Position numbers and translations under genes: made by a program
In this document: piece by piece, positions 7,238 to 10,798 of the stretch
How positions within the stretch are numbered: the stretch's first letter is position 1
Layout of the letters: each line of letters starts with the position of its first letter
The notes under the pieces: model-generated
What the model was told of the DNA's origin: nothing
The model's input: the letters and a program-made list of their open reading frames with translations, nothing else
Database searches by the model: none
Assembly: GCA_019242065.1 (NCBI GenBank)
Contig: JAFAWJ010001143.1
Location: 1-10,798 of the forward strand
DNA length: 10,798 bases
Direction of reading: 5' to 3'
Source of the DNA: Chloroflexota bacterium
GTDB lineage: Bacteria > Chloroflexota > UBA6077 > CF-72

Positions 7238-7801
7238 TCAAAATTCGATGCCGCGTTGGGCTTTGATGCCTTGCTGGAGGGGATGTTTGACGGGCTGGAT
7301 CTCTGAGACCAGGTCGGCCACGTCTAGCAGCTCGGGCGGGGCGTTGCGCCCGGTCAGCACCAGGTGCAGCAGTGGAGGTTTCGTGCGGACCAGCTCGATC
7401 AGCTCGTCGCACGGCACCAGGCCGGCGTGCACCGCGCCCAGGATCTCGTCCAGGACCACCATGTCGTAGGCGCCCTCCTCCTCGTGCACGACCTGCTGGG
7501 CGACGCGCCAGCCGTGCGCGGCGGCGGCGGCGTGGTCTTCGAGGGGAATGTGCGGATTGCGGAGTCGCTCGATCGTGAAGCCACGCCCGGTGACTTCGAG
7601 GTCGACACCCGGCAATCCGCGCAGCACCTCGCGCTCGCCTGATTTCCACTGACCTTTAATGAACTGCAGGAAGAAGACGCGCATGCCGTTGCCGACAGCG
7701 CGCACCGTCAGGCCGACGGCGGCAGTGGTCTTGCCCTTGCCGTTGCCGGTGAAGACCAGCGTCAGGCCGTGGCGACGCGCGCCGCCGGTGGGTCGGCTCA
7801 G
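7238..7801 (-). CDS. cobO: Cob(I)yrinic acid a,c-diamide adenosyltransferase (CobO/BtuR type)
   Basis: This enzyme transfers the adenosyl group of ATP to reduced corrinoid, making the coenzyme form in B12 synthesis or salvage. The P-loop is TGNGKGKTT (residues 18-26), the Walker B region is MVVLDEI with D118 and E119, and the protein ends with the family signature KHPLQQGIKAQRGIEF. The length is 187 residues from the start chosen here. No ATG, GTG or TTG exists in frame between the upstream gene's stop and the P-loop. The chosen start is a CTG at 7801-7799, which overlaps the upstream TGA as CTGA and has GGAG at 7813-7810 with 8-nt spacing. A CTG at 7765 is the next option. The frame continues open to 8425, but that part is the shadow of the PNPOx-domain gene. 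No other cobalamin gene is in the window. The family is certain; the start is inferred. Confidence 0.93.
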   Translation of the reverse strand: MSRPTGGARRHGLTLVFTGNGKGKTTAAVGLTVRAVGNGMRVFFLQFIKGQWKSGEREVLRGLPGVDLEVTGRGFTIERLRNPHIPLEDHAAAAAHGWRVAQQVVHEEEGAYDMVVLDEILGAVHAGLVPCDELIELVRTKPPLLHLVLTGRNAPPELLDVADLVSEIQPVKHPLQQGIKAQRGIEF

Positions 7802-8604
7802 GCTTTGCGCTCCATGCGGACGCCGCCGCGCGGGGTACCGCCCTGCATCTTGGTGACGTCGATGATCAGCGCGCAGCCCGACTCGTGGGTCTCGTGCTTC
7901 TGCTCGACGTCCTGGATCATGTTCCAGACGCGCGTGCAGACCTCGGGGTCGGTCTCGACGTGCCCGACGCCCTGGACCATCAGGGTCGAGCGCGTGTTGG
8001 AATCGCGGTACAGCAGCGCGATGTTTGGATTCTTGGCCACCGCGCTGGCGATGCCGCCCGACTTCTGGCGCAGCCAGATCGACAGCTGGGTGGGACTGTA
8101 GACCTGCACGCTGCCGCGCAGCGACAGACTTGGCATGCCGTCCTCGCCGACGTAGGCCACCGACATGGGCGTGTTGTTGCGCAGCGCGCCGTTGATCAGG
8201 CCGCGCGCGGTGTCGGGAATGGTGTCGGTGGGCTGGGCGGGCGCCTGGGGCACGACCTCCTGGTCGACGGCCGAGATCTTGCCGTCGCCGTTGAAGCTGA
8301 AGGTCAGGTGGACCTCGGCGGGGGCGGCGCCCATGGGTGGAAAGGTGGCGTCGACCTTCGCCTTGTCGCCGTCGAGTCGGGCGGCGGACCAGAAGCCGCG
8401 AAAGAAGACCGGCGTGTTGGGCCACTCGCCGGAGATGCGGGCGAGGACGTTGTCGAAGCCGGTGATCGTGTTTTTGCGGGCGCCGGAGCCGAGGGTCAGG
8501 ACGACGTCCGGGGCCAGGTACTGGCTGGCATTTTTGCTGGCGGGGATTTCACCTGTTCTCAACGCCAGGACGTAGGCGTCGGCAGCTTGCAATCGGTTGT
8601 CCAC
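7798..8604 (-). CDS. SnoaL/NTF2-like domain fused to PNPOx-like flavin-binding split-barrel domain
   Basis: A 268-residue two-domain protein. Residues 1 to about 117 resemble a SnoaL/NTF2-like cone fold: ADAYVLALRTG, then YLAPDVVLTLGSG (29-41), GFDNVLARISGEW (49-61) and the strand AEVHLTFSFNGDGKI. Residues 127 to about 255 resemble the pyridoxamine 5'-phosphate oxidase-like split barrel: TARGLINGALRNNTPMSVAYVGEDGMP, SIWLRQKSGGIASAVAKNP (175-193) and NIALLYRD (194-201), then TLMVQGVGHVETDPEV. Such barrels usually bind FMN, F420 or heme; the cofactor is not readable here. The chosen start is the GTG at 8604, because residues from it fit the first SnoaL helix; AGGT lies 12 nt upstream, inside a hairpin. 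The stop overlaps cobO by 4 nt, and the crotonase stop is 45 nt upstream, so it is probably in one operon. True PLP synthesis is unlikely given the fusion. Confidence 0.88.
   Translation of the reverse strand: MDNRLQAADAYVLALRTGEIPASKNASQYLAPDVVLTLGSGARKNTITGFDNVLARISGEWPNTPVFFRGFWSAARLDGDKAKVDATFPPMGAAPAEVHLTFSFNGDGKISAVDQEVVPQAPAQPTDTIPDTARGLINGALRNNTPMSVAYVGEDGMPSLSLRGSVQVYSPTQLSIWLRQKSGGIASAVAKNPNIALLYRDSNTRSTLMVQGVGHVETDPEVCTRVWNMIQDVEQKHETHESGCALIIDVTKMQGGTPRGGVRMERKA
7799..7813 (-). promoter_or_regulatory. Ribosome binding site and CTG start overlapping the upstream stop (cobO)
   Basis: Read on the minus strand: GGAG (7813-7810), an 8-nt spacer, then CTGA, in which CTG (7801-7799) would start cobO and TGA (7800-7798) ends the preceding gene. 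The layout copies ATGA/GTGA coupling junctions, such as the ATGA junction at 10442-10445 in this window, but with CTG. Start use is inferred from spacing and the lack of a conventional start codon. Confidence 0.5.
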
Positions 8605-8622
8605 AGGTGCTTTTTTACCTGT
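8603..8622 (-). promoter_or_regulatory. Inverted repeat covering the RBS and GTG start of the SnoaL-PNPOx gene
   Basis: On the minus strand ACAGGT (8622-8617) and ACCTGT (8608-8603) are perfect complements around the spacer AAAAAAGC. The first arm holds the only Shine-Dalgarno-like bases (AGGT) and the second runs into the GTG start (8604-8602). If folded in mRNA the pairing would mask initiation. The stem is only 6 bp, so this may be chance. Confidence 0.35.
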
Positions 8623-8649
8623 TCTTGCGGGATGGGAGGAAACACCGCG

Positions 8650-9444
8650 CTAGCGGCCTGTGTACTGGGCGGGGCGCTTTTGCTGGAACGAGGCGCGGCC
8701 TTCGGCGTGGTCTTCAGTGGTGCGAATCAGGTTGGCCAGCTGGCGCTCGTAATCGGTGTAGGCGTCAAGCTCGTTCAGGACCGACCGATTGACGCTCAGC
8801 TTCCAGGCGGCGTACGTCAGCGTCGGACCGTTGGCCAGCTCTGACAGGAAGCTGGCCAACTCGGTCTCGTACTCGGCTGGCTGCCAGAGGCGATTCAGGT
8901 AGCCGATGCGCTCGGCCTCGGTGCCGTCGATCACGCGACCGGTCATCAGCAGGTCCATGGCCCGCGACGAGCCGATCAGTCGCGGCAGCAACAGGGGCAC
9001 GCCCTGGCCGGCGTAGATCGCGCGTCCGCTGCGAATGTCGCCCACCAGCGTCTCGGTGTGGCCGACGCGAAAATCGCACGCCAGCGACAGGACGAAGCCG
9101 GCGCCATGACAGCGGCCGTTGAGCGCGGCGACGACCGGCTTGGGCAGCTCCAGCAGATTTTTGACCAGCAGATGATGGAGTCCGCGGTCGTTGTTGATGC
9201 CGCCGGGGTTGCCGCCGCGCCGCCGTTCACCCATGCCGGCCACGATGTCGTCGCCCGCCGAAAACGCTCGCCCGGCGCCGGTGAACACGAGCACACGCGC
9301 GCTGTCGTCGCGGCGGCACTGCTCGATGGCATCGAGGAACTCCTCGATCATGAGCCAGGTCATGGCATTGAGTCGTTCAGGTCGATTGAGGGTGACCCGC
9401 GCGACGCCGTCCTGCGTGTCGTAGAGGATCGTCTCGAAAGGCAT
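8650..9444 (-). CDS. Crotonase-fold (enoyl-CoA hydratase/isomerase family) protein lacking the hydratase Glu pair
   Basis: A 264-residue crotonase-superfamily protein. The oxyanion-hole segments are GRAFSAGDDI (58-67) and NGRCHGAGFVLSLACDF (109-125). The position of hydratase E144 is V118, and the position of E164 is most likely D136 in LVGDIRSGRAIYAGQG, so neither catalytic glutamate is present and simple enoyl-CoA hydration is doubtful. Superfamily members with other residues at these sites do isomerisation, dehalogenation, hydrolysis or C-C bond chemistry. It ends in the usual ASFQQKRPAQYTGR motif. The start is the ATG at 9444, 8 nt after the CoA-transferase stop, with GGGAGGA at 9463-9457 (12-nt spacing, somewhat long); the in-frame TTG at 9465 would lie inside that ribosome site. 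Its place right after two CoA-transferase genes suggests it acts on a CoA ester they make. Confidence 0.92.
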   Translation of the reverse strand: MPFETILYDTQDGVARVTLNRPERLNAMTWLMIEEFLDAIEQCRRDDSARVLVFTGAGRAFSAGDDIVAGMGERRRGGNPGGINNDRGLHHLLVKNLLELPKPVVAALNGRCHGAGFVLSLACDFRVGHTETLVGDIRSGRAIYAGQGVPLLLPRLIGSSRAMDLLMTGRVIDGTEAERIGYLNRLWQPAEYETELASFLSELANGPTLTYAAWKLSVNRSVLNELDAYTDYERQLANLIRTTEDHAEGRASFQQKRPAQYTGR

Positions 9445-9452
9445 GTCGGTGT

Positions 9453-10445
9453 TCAGTCCTCCCAACGAAATGGAAGCCCAGGGGCTCTGGCCTGGTCAGG
9501 CCCAACCGTGAAGTAGTCGCGCGCGGCGTACTGCTCGCTCGCCAGGACTTCGTGCAGGTCGTGGACCGGTCCGAAGATGAGGCCGCGCTCGGCGGCGGCC
9601 GCGAACCACTCGTCGCGGGTGCGCGAGGCCATGGCGGCCTCGAAGTGCGGCGCGATCTCGGCCCAGCGCGCGACACGGGCGGCCGGTGTTTGCCACTCGT
9701 CGCCGGTGAAGTCGTGGAGGCCGAGCAGGTCGGCGACGGTGTTCCAGCGTGCGTTGCGGACGGCCAGACAGATCCAGCCGTCGGCAGCGCGGGCCATGCT
9801 CGGAACGCCCTGACCGTCGAGCGTGCGCCGGTCGCGGCGTTGTCCGGCGCCGCTGTAGGCCCACTGGCCGATGTGTCGCGACCAGTGCTGCAGGAAGGTC
9901 TCCTGGGCGGAGATGTCGATGTGGGCCGGGCGTTCGTGGCCGGTGCGGACGCCGAAGACGGCGGCGTGCAGCGCGATGGCAGCGTGCAAGCCGGCGATGA
10001 AGGCGGCCATCGAGCCGGCGAGTTTGAGGGGTGGCTCGGCGTCCCAGCCGGTGGACTGGAGCATGCCGCCCATGGCCTGAGTGACCAGCTCGGAGGCGTG
10101 CCACTCAGCGTGCGGACCGGATTCGCCGAAGGGGGAGATGCTGACGACGACCAGGCGCGGGTTGCGGCGACGCAGGCGTCTGAGTGAGAGCTGGTGGTCG
10201 TCGAGCCCGTGGGAGCCGAGGTCTTCGACGAGCCCGTCGGCGTCGTGAACCAGGTCCAGGACGTGGGTGACGCCCGCGGATGTGGTCAGGTCGACGCACT
10301 CCCGAGTTTTTCCGGTATTGACATAACGCGCGGTGGCGGGGTCGAGGGTGTCGTCACCGAGGCACACGACCTCGGCCCCGAGCTGCGCCATGAGCAGGCC
10401 GGCGTAGGCCGCCGCGGGCGTGCTCGACAATTCGACGATCTTCAT
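9453..10445 (-). CDS. CaiB/BaiF (class III) CoA-transferase, short form
   Basis: A 330-residue class III CoA-transferase-like protein. It opens directly at the first strand (MKIVELSSTPAAAYAGLLMA, then QLGAEVVCL). The core is NPRLVVVSISPFGESGPHAE (95-114), followed by HASELVTQAMGGML (116-129), SMAAFIAGLHAAIALHAAVF (145-164) and HIDISAQETFLQHW (175-188). These enzymes move CoA between carboxylates through an aspartyl-CoA thioester; here the nucleophile position reads E119 rather than Asp. It is shorter than the usual 380-400 residues. The ATG at 10445 is chosen because it forms an ATGA overlap with the preceding gene's stop and starts exactly at the conserved strand; the open frame upstream to 10682 is the shadow of that gene. 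It is probably translated by coupling and may pair with the upstream CoA-transferase. Confidence 0.9.
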   Translation of the reverse strand: MKIVELSSTPAAAYAGLLMAQLGAEVVCLGDDTLDPATARYVNTGKTRECVDLTTSAGVTHVLDLVHDADGLVEDLGSHGLDDHQLSLRRLRRRNPRLVVVSISPFGESGPHAEWHASELVTQAMGGMLQSTGWDAEPPLKLAGSMAAFIAGLHAAIALHAAVFGVRTGHERPAHIDISAQETFLQHWSRHIGQWAYSGAGQRRDRRTLDGQGVPSMARAADGWICLAVRNARWNTVADLLGLHDFTGDEWQTPAARVARWAEIAPHFEAAMASRTRDEWFAAAAERGLIFGPVHDLHEVLASEQYAARDYFTVGPDQARAPGLPFRWED

Positions 10446-10798
10446 GGCTCCGCGGGCGGCAGGCCGAGACGGGTGGCGTAGGTGGGATCGCGCGGCATGC
10501 CGGGTGCGTCGGGCACCGTGTCGATCCCAAACGGGTCGCCGACGGTCAGCGCGCCACACGCCTGCAGGCGTTTGACTTCGGCGCGGCTCGTGCCCAACCA
10601 GCGATGCAGGACGGCGTAATTGTCCGCGCCGCTGGGTCGAATGTCGCGTGACATCCCACGCCGGCGGCCGACGGCGGTCCACGGCATCGCCGGGTGGGGA
10701 TGCGAACTGAAGCCCAGGAGCGGCCGCGGATGTTCGACGGACTGGAAGACGTGGCGTTCGGCCAGGTGCGGATCGAAGAGCAGATCGTCGACCTGGTT
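10442..10798 (-). CDS. CaiB/BaiF (class III) CoA-transferase, C-terminal part
   Basis: The gene enters from the right edge, and only the last 118 residues are visible. The frame is open to the window end, so the ATG at 10687 is internal. The visible part has the family's C-terminal pattern: VDDLLFDPHLAERHVFQSVE (the DPqlaaR-type segment), a proline-rich loop with HPRPLLGF and PAMPW, then NYAVLHRWLGTSRAEVKRLQ and ACGAL, which matches the closing LG-s-aEi-L-a-G motif. The catalytic domain lies outside the window. Its TGA stop overlaps the next CoA-transferase's ATG as ATGA, so the two are tightly coupled and could be subunits of one enzyme or tandem paralogues (inference). Confidence 0.85.
   Translation of the reverse strand, partial: NQVDDLLFDPHLAERHVFQSVEHPRPLLGFSSHPHPAMPWTAVGRRRGMSRDIRPSGADNYAVLHRWLGTSRAEVKRLQACGALTVGDPFGIDTVPDAPGMPRDPTYATRLGLPPAEP

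Noticed and set aside
7802..8425. 208-residue N-terminal extension of CobO
   Set aside because: It is the out-of-frame shadow of the SnoaL-PNPOx gene, rich in Arg and low in structure; the PNPOx frame carries the clear domain motifs.
7885..8844. Plus-strand 319-codon Gly/Val-rich frame
   Set aside because: It is the mirror of the SnoaL-PNPOx gene and the start of the crotonase end on the minus strand, with no domain pattern.
1..10798. tRNA, rRNA, CRISPR array, insertion sequence or attachment site
   Set aside because: No repeat-spacer pattern, transposase or integrase, long terminal repeat or RNA-gene-like sequence was seen; all gaps are under 170 nt.

Overview
The window is dense, GC-rich bacterial DNA with eleven protein genes (two cut by the window edges), almost no spacer DNA, several 4-nt gene overlaps, and no RNA genes, mobile elements or CRISPR arrays that I can see. 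The mix of a cytosolic GH38 alpha-mannosidase of the MAN2C1 type, crotonases, class III CoA-transferases, an SDR and an ArsR/SRPBCC pair would fit an uncultured Chloroflexota-like or other high-GC soil or aquatic heterotroph. That is an impression from gene content; no marker gene in the window settles the taxonomy.

Layout. Left, plus strand: the C-terminal end of a UbiB/ABC1-type membrane protein (to 473), a complete GH38 alpha-mannosidase 5 nt later (479-3592), then a crotonase with both hydratase glutamates (3647-4405). The crotonase meets, stop codon over stop codon, a minus-strand SRPBCC (AHSA1-like) gene (4402-4878), which lies downstream of an ArsR-type repressor gene (4991-5329). From the 65-bp gap at 5330-5394, which carries an operator-like dyad, an alpha/beta-hydrolase-fold gene runs the other way (5395-6276). 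It ends 18 nt from a convergent SDR gene (6295-7071).

Right half, all minus strand, read from the right edge: the C-terminal end of a CaiB/BaiF CoA-transferase, a second CoA-transferase overlapping it by ATGA, a crotonase lacking the usual catalytic glutamates, a SnoaL-PNPOx fusion protein, the cobalamin adenosyltransferase gene cobO, and after 166 nt the SDR. Acyl-CoA transfer, crotonase chemistry and an SDR suggest a catabolic acyl-CoA module, but no substrate can be read from the sequence.

Points worth a second look are a probable CTG start for cobO inside a CTGA overlap, a perfect 26-bp palindrome in codons at the convergent crotonase/SRPBCC junction, an alpha/beta-hydrolase with no histidine in its last 73 residues, and a crotonase and a CoA-transferase with substituted catalytic positions. 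I found no clear new multi-gene system; most of the window is ordinary metabolic gene content with some unusual details.
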